From Bacteroidales bacterium UBA5515 (GTDB taxonomy: Bacteria; Bacteroidota; Bacteroidia; Bacteroidales; P3), in assembly GCA_002423895.1 (NCBI GenBank), contig DIOL01000035.1, positions 80,669-120,548 of the forward strand: a stretch of 39,880 bases of DNA, given 5' to 3'. A program made the position numbers and the translations under genes. The notes under the pieces were generated by a model. The model did not search any database. It saw only the letters and a program-made list of their open reading frames with translations, and was not told the DNA's origin. Each line of letters opens with the position of its first letter. The first letter of the stretch is position 1. This document shows positions 32,308 through 39,880 of the stretch, in pieces.

Positions 32308-32349
32308 TGTTGAAATATATAGAATTACTTGTTGAAAAGTTGTTGAAAA
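32308..32349. other. Cluster of degenerate DnaA-box-like sites upstream of dnaA
   Basis: Three copies of TGTTGAAA(A/T) start at 32308, 32330 and 32341, spaced exactly 22 and 11 bp. Their complement TTTTCAACA agrees with the DnaA box TTATCCACA at 7 of 9 positions. The helical phasing and location 290-330 bp before dnaA suggest autoregulation or an origin element, but no consensus box is present in the region. Confidence 0.35.
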
Positions 32350-32636
32350 AAAGAAGAAAAAATACGATAAATATTTTTTATTTCAAAAAATTATTCTTAT
32401 TTTCCGCCACAAATTGGAAAATATTTTCTATCGTTTGATAACTCATTAGTGATGTAGGCTTTTTGATTGTTGTCCTTTTTTTGGACTATTTTATTGAAAA
32501 ACCTATATGTAAAAAATCTGAATCAAACAAGAAAATAAAAATATTTATTTACACACTTTAATTTATAATTTTGAAAAACGAAACCTGAATGGTTCTTATC
32601 ATGTAGGTATTTATTATATTTTAAACTAATTTTGAT
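32350..32636 (+). promoter_or_regulatory. AT-rich dnaA upstream region with -7-like element
   Basis: No gene is supported here. There is a very AT-rich stretch (32350-32400), a short GTCC/GGAC hairpin with an intervening T-run (32472-32486), and TAATTTTG at 32566-32573, a -7-like element that would give a leader of about 60 nt for dnaA. The region could hold the replication origin, but I cannot show that. Confidence 0.35.
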
Positions 32637-34064
32637 ATGCAAAAAGGACACGAAGACGTATGGAATAATTGTTTACAAGTTATTAAAGATAATCTTGGAA
32701 ATGAATTTCTCTACAAAACTTGGTTTGAGCCGATACGTCCACTTAAACTTGAGGAAAATGTTTTAACTATTCAAGTACCAAGTCAATATTTTTGTGAGTT
32801 CTTAGAAGAGCACTACGTACATTTACTAAAGAAAACTATTAAAAGAGAAATTGGCAAAAATGCAATGCTACAATATAGTATTGTGTTGGATTCACAAACT
32901 CCATACTCTTCAATACAGCCTTCAGAAGATAAATATGCTAAATATAATGCACCTGTAAGTGTCCCTTTAAACATTAATTCTTCTCCATCAAAAGATTTTC
33001 CTAATCCATTTATACTGCCAGGGTTAAAGAAAATTAAAATTAATTCTCAACTTAATGAATCTCTATCTTTTGATAATTTTGTTGAAGGAGAATGTAATCG
33101 TTTGGCAAGAAGTGCTGGTTATGCAGTTGCTCAAAATCCAGGAAAAACTTCATTTAATCCTTTCTTTATTTATTCAGGTGTAGGTTTAGGCAAAACCCAT
33201 CTTGCTCATGCAATTGGATTAGAAACAAAAAAGAATTTTCCTGAAAAGACAGTTTTATATGTTTCTGCAGAACAATTTGTTCATCAATACACAGATGCAT
33301 GTAAAAATAATACAAGAAATGACTTCTTGCAATTCTATCAAATGATAGACTTATTAATAATTGATGATATACAGTTTTTTGCTAAGAAAACAGGAACTCA
33401 AGATGTATTCTTCCATGTTTTTAATTCCCTTCATTCATCAGGCAAACAATTAATAATAACTTCTGATAAAACTCCTGCTGATTTATGCGACTTTGAACAA
33501 AGAGTAATTTCACGTTTGAAATGGGGTTTAAGTGCAGATTTGCAATTGCCAGATGTTCAAACAAGAATACAAATTCTACAAAGTAAACTATATAAAGATG
33601 GTATTGAAATGCCTTATGATATTATTGAATATTTGGCATATAATATTAATTCAAGTGTGAGAGAATTGGAAGGAGCTTTAATTTCTCTTTTAGCTCAGTC
33701 TTCTTTTAATAAGAAAACTATAACAATTGATCTTGCAAGAGAAATGATTGATAAGTTTATCCGAAGTAATGTTAGAGAAGTTTCAATTGAATATATTCAA
33801 AAAGTGGTTTTTGATTATTTTAATCTTTCGGTTGATAAAATTCAATCTTCATCAAGGAAAAGAGAAATTGTTCAAGCAAGGCAATTAGCAATGTATTTTT
33901 CAAAAAAACTAACGAAAAATTCATTAGCAATTATTGGCTCAAGGTGTGGGAATAAAGATCATTCAACAGTTCTTCATGCATGCAAGGCTGTTTCGAATCT
34001 CTACAACACAGATAAGAAATATAAAACTTGGGTTGATGATCTTGAAAAAAGAATAGCAAATTAA
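32637..34064 (+). CDS. dnaA: Chromosomal replication initiator DnaA
   Basis: DnaA binds origin boxes and melts DNA for replication start. The 475-aa protein has all four domains. Domain I is N-terminal (VWNNCLQVIKDNLGNEFLYKTWFEPIRPL). A short poorly conserved linker follows to about residue 140. The AAA+ domain III has Walker A (YSGVGLGKTHLAHAIG), Walker B (LLIIDDIQFF) and sensor regions. Domain IV has the DNA-binding signature SRCGNKDHSTVLHACKAV. It is a normal full-length member. No dnaN or recF follows, so the classic dnaA operon is not preserved. Confidence 0.98.
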   Translation: MQKGHEDVWNNCLQVIKDNLGNEFLYKTWFEPIRPLKLEENVLTIQVPSQYFCEFLEEHYVHLLKKTIKREIGKNAMLQYSIVLDSQTPYSSIQPSEDKYAKYNAPVSVPLNINSSPSKDFPNPFILPGLKKIKINSQLNESLSFDNFVEGECNRLARSAGYAVAQNPGKTSFNPFFIYSGVGLGKTHLAHAIGLETKKNFPEKTVLYVSAEQFVHQYTDACKNNTRNDFLQFYQMIDLLIIDDIQFFAKKTGTQDVFFHVFNSLHSSGKQLIITSDKTPADLCDFEQRVISRLKWGLSADLQLPDVQTRIQILQSKLYKDGIEMPYDIIEYLAYNINSSVRELEGALISLLAQSSFNKKTITIDLAREMIDKFIRSNVREVSIEYIQKVVFDYFNLSVDKIQSSSRKREIVQARQLAMYFSKKLTKNSLAIIGSRCGNKDHSTVLHACKAVSNLYNTDKKYKTWVDDLEKRIAN

Positions 34065-34082
34065 AAAAATAAATGGTTAGTT

Positions 34083-34115
34083 AAAAGATTATACTTAGTT
34101 GTATAATCTTTTTTT
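34083..34115 (+). terminator. Intrinsic terminator after dnaA
   Basis: AAAAGATTATAC (34083-34094), TTAGTT loop, GTATAATCTTTT (34101-34112), running into further T residues. 12-bp perfect stem. Confidence 0.9.
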
Positions 34116-34125
34116 CTTTTATACA

Positions 34126-34155
34126 TTGAACTTACAATATAAATAAGTAATTTTG
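34126..34155 (+). promoter_or_regulatory. Promoter of the Na/Pi cotransporter gene
   Basis: TTG (34126-34128), 19 bp, TAATTTTG (34148-34155). Leader of about 30 nt to the ATG at 34188. Confidence 0.55.
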
Positions 34156-34187
34156 CAATGTTTTTGTTGTAATAAATTTAGGAAAGA

Positions 34188-35876
34188 ATGAATGTAGTAT
34201 TTCAAATTTTAACGCTTTTAGGTGGTTTAGGCCTATTCCTTTATGGAATGAAAATTATGAGTGATTCGTTACAAAGACTCACTGGAGATAGTTTAAGAAA
34301 TTTCCTTTCAAAAATGACTTCCAACCGATTTAGAGGAGTTTTAACAGGATTAGGAATAACATCAATAATTCAATCTTCTTCTGCAACAACTGTTATGGTT
34401 GTAAGTTTTGTTAATGCAGGAGCTCTTACTTTAGCTGGTGCTGTAACTGTGATAATGGGTGCAAATATAGGAACAACTGTTACCGCTTGGATTGTTTCTT
34501 TGCTTGGTTTTAAATTTGATATTTCAGAATTTGTTCTTCCAATAATTGCAATTGCTACTCCTTTCTTATTTATTAAATCAAAAGAAAATATTGGAGAGTT
34601 TTTTATTGGCTTTGCTCTTTTGTTTTTAGGTCTACAAATGCTCACAAGTAATGTTCCTGATTTTACAGATCCAAAATATGTTGGGGTACTTGAATTTATT
34701 GCGAATATGAAAGAATATGGTTACTTTTCAATTCTTTTATTTGTTTTAATTGGAACAATTTTTACTTTTATTATTCAATCTTCTTCTGCAATGATGGCTG
34801 TAACCCTTGTAATGTGTGCTAAAGGTCTTATTCCTTTTGAAATGGGAGCAGCTTTGGTTCTGGGAGAAAATATTGGAACAACAATAACTGCAAATATTGC
34901 TGCAACAGTTGCAAATAAAACAGCAAAGCAAGCTGCAAGAGCGCATTTGATTTTTAATCTTATTGGAGTAATTTGGATATTAATTCTTTTTAATCCAGTG
35001 CTTTCTCTTATTGATAAACTTTCCGTATCATTAAATGGAGGATCTCCTTATTCTTCAGCTTCTTCTATTCCTGTTGCATTATCTATTTTCCATACTTTCT
35101 TCAATATCTCTAATACATGTATTTTAGTTTGGTTTATACCTCAAATTATTAAGATTGTAGAAAAAATGGTTCCTATTAAGAAAGATGATGATGAGGAATT
35201 CCGTTTAAAATTTATTCCTTCTGGATATATGTCTGCTGGTGAATTAGCAATTGAACCTGCTAAAAAAGAGATTGAAACGTTTTCAAGGAGAATTTTGAAA
35301 ATGTATGATATGATTCCTGATTTAATTAAGACAAAAGAAGATAAAAAATATAAGGAGATTTATGAGAGAATTATTAAATATGAAGAAATAACAGATAGGA
35401 TGGAAGTTGAAATTGCCAACTATCTTACAAAGGCTTCAGAACATGATTTGAGTCATAGAGCTTCATTATACATCAGTTCAATGTTAAGAATAGTTGATAA
35501 TCTTGAAAGTATTGGTGATAGCTGTAATCAAATTGCAATAACTATTGATAATAAGAAGAGAGCAGGAAGTTGGTTTGAGCAAGATTTAAGAGATAAACTT
35601 AATGTTATGTTTGAATATGTTCGTGAATCGATAGTGCTTATGGATGAAAATCTTCATTCAAACTATTCTGAAATAACTGCTGAAAAAGCAAATGAGTTAG
35701 AAGAAAAAATTAATACATATAGAAATAAATTAAGGGATGAACATACTGAAGCAATAAAAAATAATGTATACCCATATCAAACAGGTATTTATTATAGCAG
35801 TTTGTATGCTCAATTTGAAAAGTTAGCTGATTTTGCAATAAATGTAAGTGAAGCTGTAGAAAAAGTACACGATTAA
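34188..35876 (+). CDS. Na+/phosphate cotransporter (NptA/PNaS family) with PhoU-like domain
   Basis: This 562-aa inner-membrane protein has two inverted Na/Pi repeats marked by the family QSSSA motifs: GLGITSIIQSSSATTVMVVSFVNAG and IFTFIIQSSSAMMAVTLVMCAKG (each followed by a GxNIGTT motif, GANIGTTVTAW and GENIGTTITAN). About eight membrane helices end near residue 325. The C-terminal 210 residues are a helical PhoU-like domain (ISSMLRIVDNLESIGDSCNQIA). It imports phosphate with sodium. It is followed 13 bp later by lpdA, likely in one transcript. Confidence 0.92.
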   Translation: MNVVFQILTLLGGLGLFLYGMKIMSDSLQRLTGDSLRNFLSKMTSNRFRGVLTGLGITSIIQSSSATTVMVVSFVNAGALTLAGAVTVIMGANIGTTVTAWIVSLLGFKFDISEFVLPIIAIATPFLFIKSKENIGEFFIGFALLFLGLQMLTSNVPDFTDPKYVGVLEFIANMKEYGYFSILLFVLIGTIFTFIIQSSSAMMAVTLVMCAKGLIPFEMGAALVLGENIGTTITANIAATVANKTAKQAARAHLIFNLIGVIWILILFNPVLSLIDKLSVSLNGGSPYSSASSIPVALSIFHTFFNISNTCILVWFIPQIIKIVEKMVPIKKDDDEEFRLKFIPSGYMSAGELAIEPAKKEIETFSRRILKMYDMIPDLIKTKEDKKYKEIYERIIKYEEITDRMEVEIANYLTKASEHDLSHRASLYISSMLRIVDNLESIGDSCNQIAITIDNKKRAGSWFEQDLRDKLNVMFEYVRESIVLMDENLHSNYSEITAEKANELEEKINTYRNKLRDEHTEAIKNNVYPYQTGIYYSSLYAQFEKLADFAINVSEAVEKVHD

Positions 35877-35889
35877 AAAAGAATTAAAA

Positions 35890-37278
35890 ATGAAATTTGA
35901 CATTATAGTATTAGGAGCAGGTCCTGGAGGATATGTTGCTGCAATTCGAGCAGCTCAATTAGGCTATTCAGTAGCAATTATTGAAAAAGAAAATCTTGGA
36001 GGTATTTGTTTGAATTGGGGATGTATTCCTACAAAAGCATTATTAAAATCTGCACAAGTATATAATTATTTAAAGCATACTTCCGACTATGGTATTGAGT
36101 TGGAAGGCTCAGCAAAACCAAATATGGATGCAATTGTAACTCGTAGTAGAGGTGTTGCAGAAAATATGAGCAAGGGCGTTCAATACTTGATGAAGAAAAA
36201 TAATGTTCAAGTAATTGAAGGAAGAGGTAAATTACTTAAAGGTAAAAAAGTGGAAGTTGAATTAAATGGTAATAAAGAAGTATATGAAGCTGATCATATT
36301 ATTATAGCAACAGGTGCTCGTTCAAGAGTTCTTCCAAATCTTCCTCAAGATGGTAAAAAGATAATTGGATATAGAGAAGCAATGACTTTAAGAGAACAAC
36401 CTCAAACAATGCTTGTTGTTGGTTCAGGTGCAATTGGAAGTGAATTTGCTTATTTCTATCAATCAATAGGGACTCAAGTTACATTAGTTGAATTTATGCC
36501 AACATTAGTTCCAAATGAAGATTCTGAAGTAGCTTCAACTCTTCAACGCAGCTTTAAGAAAAGTGGAATGAAAGTTTATACTTCAACTTCTGTTGAAAGT
36601 GTTGATACTTCTTCTGATAAATGTAAGGTTACAATTAAAGGTAAAAAAGGAGAAGAAGTTATTGAAGTTGATGTTGTTTTTTCTGCTGTTGGTGTCCAAA
36701 CAAATATTGAAAATATAGGTTTAGAAGAATTGGGAGTTAAGATAAACGGACCAAAAATAGAGGTTGATGATTTTTACAGAACAGATGTTGAAGGTGTTTA
36801 TGCAATTGGAGATATTGTTCATGGTCCAGCTTTAGCTCATGTTTCTTCAAAAGAAGCTTTAATTTGTGTTGATGCAATTCATGGATTAAATCCAAAACCT
36901 TTAAGTTATGATAATGTTCCTGGTTGTACTTACACTCATCCTGAAATTGCATCTGTTGGACTTAGTGAAGATAAAGCTAAAGGCTTAGGAAAGGAAATTA
37001 AGGTAGGTAAGTTTATGTATATGGCTTCAGGAAAAGCTTCAGCAAGTGGAAATAGAGATGGATTTGTTAAAGTTGTTATTGATGCAAACACTGATGAATT
37101 ACTTGGTTGTCATATGATAGGAGATAATGTTACTGAAATGATAGCAGAAGTTGTTTTGGCAAGAGAAAACAAAATAAATGCTCATCATATTATTGATGCA
37201 ATTCATCCACACCCAACAATGTCAGAAGCTGTAATGGAAGCAATTGAAGCAGCTTATGGTAAGGCAATTCACGGATAA
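35890..37278 (+). CDS. lpdA: Dihydrolipoyl dehydrogenase (E3)
   Basis: This 462-aa FAD flavoprotein reoxidises dihydrolipoyl groups of 2-oxo-acid dehydrogenases or the glycine cleavage H protein, passing electrons to NAD. It shows the N-terminal FAD motif VLGAGPGGYVAAIRAAQLG, the redox disulfide GGICLNWGCIPTKALL, the NAD-binding MLVVGSGAIGSEFAYF, the second FAD motif YAIGDIVHGPALAHVSSKEA, and the C-terminal catalytic His-Glu in HPHPTMSEAVMEA. No E1 or E2 gene is nearby, so its partner complex cannot be told from context. Confidence 0.95.
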   Translation: MKFDIIVLGAGPGGYVAAIRAAQLGYSVAIIEKENLGGICLNWGCIPTKALLKSAQVYNYLKHTSDYGIELEGSAKPNMDAIVTRSRGVAENMSKGVQYLMKKNNVQVIEGRGKLLKGKKVEVELNGNKEVYEADHIIIATGARSRVLPNLPQDGKKIIGYREAMTLREQPQTMLVVGSGAIGSEFAYFYQSIGTQVTLVEFMPTLVPNEDSEVASTLQRSFKKSGMKVYTSTSVESVDTSSDKCKVTIKGKKGEEVIEVDVVFSAVGVQTNIENIGLEELGVKINGPKIEVDDFYRTDVEGVYAIGDIVHGPALAHVSSKEALICVDAIHGLNPKPLSYDNVPGCTYTHPEIASVGLSEDKAKGLGKEIKVGKFMYMASGKASASGNRDGFVKVVIDANTDELLGCHMIGDNVTEMIAEVVLARENKINAHHIIDAIHPHPTMSEAVMEAIEAAYGKAIHG

Positions 37279-37286
37279 AAGATATT

Positions 37287-37835
37287 ATGAAAATAATTAA
37301 AACATCAATTCCAGACCTTTTGATTGTTGAACCAGACGTTTTCAAAGACCAAAGAGGCTATTTCTTTGAATCTTACAATCAAGAACGTTACTTTGAGAAT
37401 GATATGAAAATGATTTTTGTTCAAGATAATGAATCAAAGTCAATGAAAAATGTTCTTAGAGGACTTCATTTTCAAAAGCCACCTTATGCTCAAGGAAAAT
37501 TAGTTAGAGTAATTCAGGGAAAGGTTGTGGATGTTGCTGTGGATATTCGTAAAGGCTCACCAACTTATGGACATTATCATGCTGTTGAGTTGGATGCCAT
37601 ATCAAAAAGAATGTTCTATATCCCAGAAGGTTTTGCTCATGGTTTTTTAACTTTGGAAGACGATACTATTTTCTCTTATAAATGCACAAACTACTATAAT
37701 AAAGAATCAGAAGGTTCAATTCTTTGGTCAGATGAAACTATTGGAATTAAATGGAATGTTGAAAATCCAATTCTTTCTGATAAAGACAAGATTGCTCCAT
37801 TATTAAAAGATTTTAATTCGCCATTTATATATTAA
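37287..37835 (+). CDS. rfbC: dTDP-4-dehydrorhamnose 3,5-epimerase RfbC
   Basis: RfbC converts dTDP-4-keto-6-deoxyglucose to dTDP-4-keto-rhamnose in the L-rhamnose nucleotide pathway for surface polysaccharide. The 182-aa cupin has DQRGYFFESYNQERY, NVLRGLHFQKPPYAQGKLVRVIQGKVVDVAVDIRKGSPTYG (in overlapping parts; catalytic His in GLHFQ) and MFYIPEGFAHGFLTLEDD. No rfbA, rfbB or rfbD is adjacent, so the pathway is split. Its stop codon overlaps the recQ start by one base (TAATG). Confidence 0.95.
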   Translation: MKIIKTSIPDLLIVEPDVFKDQRGYFFESYNQERYFENDMKMIFVQDNESKSMKNVLRGLHFQKPPYAQGKLVRVIQGKVVDVAVDIRKGSPTYGHYHAVELDAISKRMFYIPEGFAHGFLTLEDDTIFSYKCTNYYNKESEGSILWSDETIGIKWNVENPILSDKDKIAPLLKDFNSPFIY

Positions 37836-39736
37836 TGGCACAAGAAAAAGATCCTAAAGAAATCCTAAAGAAATACTGGGGATACGATAGTTTCCGATTT
37901 AATCAAGAAGCTATTATATCCTCAGTTTTATCTAATAAAGACACCCTTGCACTTTTACCAACAGGTGCTGGAAAATCTCTTTGCTATCAACTGCCAGCTT
38001 TATGCAAATCTGGAATTACAATTGTTGTTTCTCCATTAGTAGCATTAATGATTGATCAAGAAAAATCATTAAAAGAAAAAGGAATAAACGCAAGAATTAT
38101 TTATTCTGGTTTAAGCAATCAAAACATAGAAATAGTTTTGAATAATTGTTTATATGGGAAAGTTAAAATCCTCTATATCTCTCCAGAAAGAATATCTTCA
38201 AAGCTATTTATATCCTATTTTGAAAAGATGAAAGTTAATCTTATTGCAGTTGATGAAGCTCATTGCATTTCAAAATGGGGTTACGATTTTAGACCTTCCT
38301 TTCTTAATATTTCCGATTTAAGAAAATACCATCCTCAAGTTCCTATTTTGGCACTTACTGCAACAGCAACAAAAGAGGTTGTTGAAGATATTCAAGACAA
38401 ACTTCTTTTCAAGGAAAGAAATTCTTTGACAACAAGTTTTGAGAGAGAAAATCTAAATTATATGGTTTTTGAGGAAAGTGATAAAATAACAAGAATTAAA
38501 ACCATTGTTGAAACTATTGGAGGTACTGGTTTAATTTATGTTCGTTCACGAAAGAAAACTGTTGAAATTTCACAAATTCTGAAATCAATAGGAATTAATG
38601 CAGAGGCCTATCATGCTGGATTAACAACAGCAATAAGAAATCACAGACAACAAAATTGGATTGAGGAAAAGACTGATATTATGGTTGCAACTACAGCCTT
38701 TGGGATGGGGATTGATAAACAAAATGTCAGTTATGTAATTCATTACGATTTACCAGAAAGCATTGAGGCTTATGTTCAAGAAGTGGGTAGGGCAGGAAGA
38801 AATGGTAAAAAAGCCTATGGGATTTTACTTTATAATGCTAAGGATATTGAAACATTAAGAAAAACAATTGAATCCAATTTCCCAGAAAAGAAATATATCC
38901 AAAATATCTATAATGCGTTATGTAACTATTTTAAAATAGCAACTTCAACAGGGCAGGACAGGAAATTTGATTTTGATTTACTTTCTTTTTCTCAAACATA
39001 TAATTTTGATTCTTATTTAGTATTCAGTTCTGTTAGAATACTTCAAAACTCAGGATTGATTGAAGTTATAGAGAATAGGAATCCAATTTCAAAAGTTTTG
39101 ATAAATGTTGAAAGGGATACTCTATTTGAGTTTACTAATACTTATCCTCAATATTTTCCTTTGCTTGAAGCTCTAAGAAGAACTTATTCTGGATTAATGA
39201 CTGAGTTTACAATAATTGATGAAAAAAAATTAGCTAAGCTTTGTTATGAGTCTGAAGAAAATATATTCAAATCACTCAAGAAATTAGAGAAATACAATAT
39301 TCTTTTTTACGAGCCTAAAACCTCACAGCCTCAATTAATTTTTACTCAGAATCGTCTTTCAAATGATAATTTTGAACTTTCACAAGAATTTTATTATCAA
39401 ATTAAGGAAAATAACAAGAAAAAAGCTGAGCAGCTAATTGATTATATTACTTCCGACAAATGCAGAGAAAAGCAAATTCTTAATTATTTTGACTTTGAAG
39501 CAAGAGAATGTGGAAAATGTGATGTATGCATTTCTGAAAAGAAATATATTGGTAGGGAAGAAACCATTGATGCTATTTGTAAAGAATTGCTTCAAGGTCC
39601 AAAAACATTGCAATATTTTGCCAATAATATTAATTTTGGCTCAAAAGAGGTTGTAATTCCATTAATTAGAGAGCTTTTAGATGAAGAAGTAATTATTTTA
39701 GAGTATGGTTTGCTAAGTTTGAAAAAACAGAATTAA
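37835..39736 (+). CDS. recQ: ATP-dependent DNA helicase RecQ
   Basis: RecQ unwinds recombination and replication intermediates 3' to 5'. The 633-aa protein has motif 0 (FRFNQEAIISSVLSNKD), Walker A (LLPTGAGKSLCYQLPAL), the DEAH box and aromatic-rich loop (AVDEAHCISKWGYDFRPSF), motif III (LALTATAT), motif V/VI (ATTAFGMGIDKQNVSYVIHYDLPESIEAYVQEVGRAGRNGK, in overlapping parts). A late RQC region carries the four zinc cysteines (Cys543 and the CGKCDVC cluster). About 75 residues remain after the zinc cluster and no HRDC domain is recognisable. The zinc cluster comes after the winged-helix-like part rather than before it, as in the Bacteroidota subfamily. It is coupled to rfbC by a 1-bp overlap. 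Confidence 0.94.
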   Translation: MAQEKDPKEILKKYWGYDSFRFNQEAIISSVLSNKDTLALLPTGAGKSLCYQLPALCKSGITIVVSPLVALMIDQEKSLKEKGINARIIYSGLSNQNIEIVLNNCLYGKVKILYISPERISSKLFISYFEKMKVNLIAVDEAHCISKWGYDFRPSFLNISDLRKYHPQVPILALTATATKEVVEDIQDKLLFKERNSLTTSFERENLNYMVFEESDKITRIKTIVETIGGTGLIYVRSRKKTVEISQILKSIGINAEAYHAGLTTAIRNHRQQNWIEEKTDIMVATTAFGMGIDKQNVSYVIHYDLPESIEAYVQEVGRAGRNGKKAYGILLYNAKDIETLRKTIESNFPEKKYIQNIYNALCNYFKIATSTGQDRKFDFDLLSFSQTYNFDSYLVFSSVRILQNSGLIEVIENRNPISKVLINVERDTLFEFTNTYPQYFPLLEALRRTYSGLMTEFTIIDEKKLAKLCYESEENIFKSLKKLEKYNILFYEPKTSQPQLIFTQNRLSNDNFELSQEFYYQIKENNKKKAEQLIDYITSDKCREKQILNYFDFEARECGKCDVCISEKKYIGREETIDAICKELLQGPKTLQYFANNINFGSKEVVIPLIRELLDEEVIILEYGLLSLKKQN

Positions 39737-39880
39737 AATTCTTTACAATTCTTAAAGAATAAAAATCCAAATTATCTTTAAAATAAAGTATTTAATCAAG
39801 TAAAAAACTACTCAGATTAAATAAAGAAATACTTAAACGAAGTTTACAACTATTTTAATTGACTTGTCCTGAAAAAAGTT
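39737..39880. other. Non-coding right edge with array-flank-like sequence
   Basis: After recQ there is a near-palindrome ATTCTTAAAGAAT (39748-39760) and an inverted repeat AAGTATTTAATC / GATTAAATA..AATACTT (39786-39797 and 39815-39834). The motif TAATCAAGTAAAAAACT (39793-39809) is nearly the same as the flank left of arrays A and B. The 12-mer AAACGAAGTTTA (39835-39846) also occurs just left of array C (29420-29431). No palindromic array is reached before the window ends. Confidence 0.5.

Noticed and set aside
34370..34946. Leftward ORFs opposite the Na/Pi cotransporter
   Set aside because: They are shadows of conserved QSSSA and GxNIGTT motifs on the coding strand.

Overview
The window is a low-GC chromosomal segment of a Bacteroidota bacterium, most likely order Bacteroidales. 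The evidence is a protein with a type IX secretion C-terminal sorting domain, a DPP7-type S46 peptidase, an HU-CCDC81/SPOR envelope protein, a Cbp1-like coiled-coil lipoprotein, a PG0541-type PII-like protein beside an RND pump, and repeated TAnnTTTG -7 promoter elements, some with TTTG or TTG about 18-20 bp upstream. I see no insertion sequence, prophage, CRISPR array, rRNA or tRNA.

Layout. Bases 1-4100 hold a leftward thiamin operon, thiD-thiS-thiE2/tenI-thiE-thiG-thiC (thiC runs off the left edge). It is headed by a TPP riboswitch whose downstream hairpin contains the thiD start codon. Bases 4136-5777 hold two rightward envelope genes. Bases 6353-9416 run leftward: an SAH/MTA-deaminase-like amidohydrolase, a coiled-coil envelope protein and a YqaA-like membrane protein. 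Bases 9572-16048 are a TetR-headed tripartite efflux operon (tetR, tolC-like, adaptor, RND permease, PII-like protein), followed by a divergently read acyl-CoA thioesterase. Bases 16802-24463 are a rightward run: deoxynucleoside kinase, kdsB, HU/SPOR protein, M16 protease, S46 peptidase, FKBP and phosphopantetheinyl transferase. Bases 24839-25969 hold a leftward fusion of an IPExxxVDY-like domain with a 2H RNA phosphodiesterase. Next come pruA and a T9SS cargo protein (rightward), prmC (leftward), and a long rightward run: ribD, yigZ-like, dnaA, Na/Pi cotransporter, lpdA, rfbC, recQ.

The most striking signal is non-coding. The window has exactly three convergent gene junctions (5777/6353, 24463/24839, 29383/29641). 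Each holds a short tandem array of 3-5 palindromes with a 21-23 bp period. The palindrome sequence is different at each locus, but the period, the dyad symmetry and the convergent placement are the same. None of the ten divergent or co-directional intergenic gaps of about 100 bp or more contains such an array. Candidate roles are two-way transcription termination, topological insulation between colliding polymerases (as proposed for REP/BIME elements in enterobacteria), or a helically phased protein-binding platform. I know of no named family that fits. An AT-rich motif left of arrays A and B recurs at the right window edge, which predicts a fourth array just outside.

Other notable items are a decayed amidohydrolase 3' end beside array A and an 11/22-bp-spaced cluster of degenerate DnaA-box-like sites upstream of dnaA.
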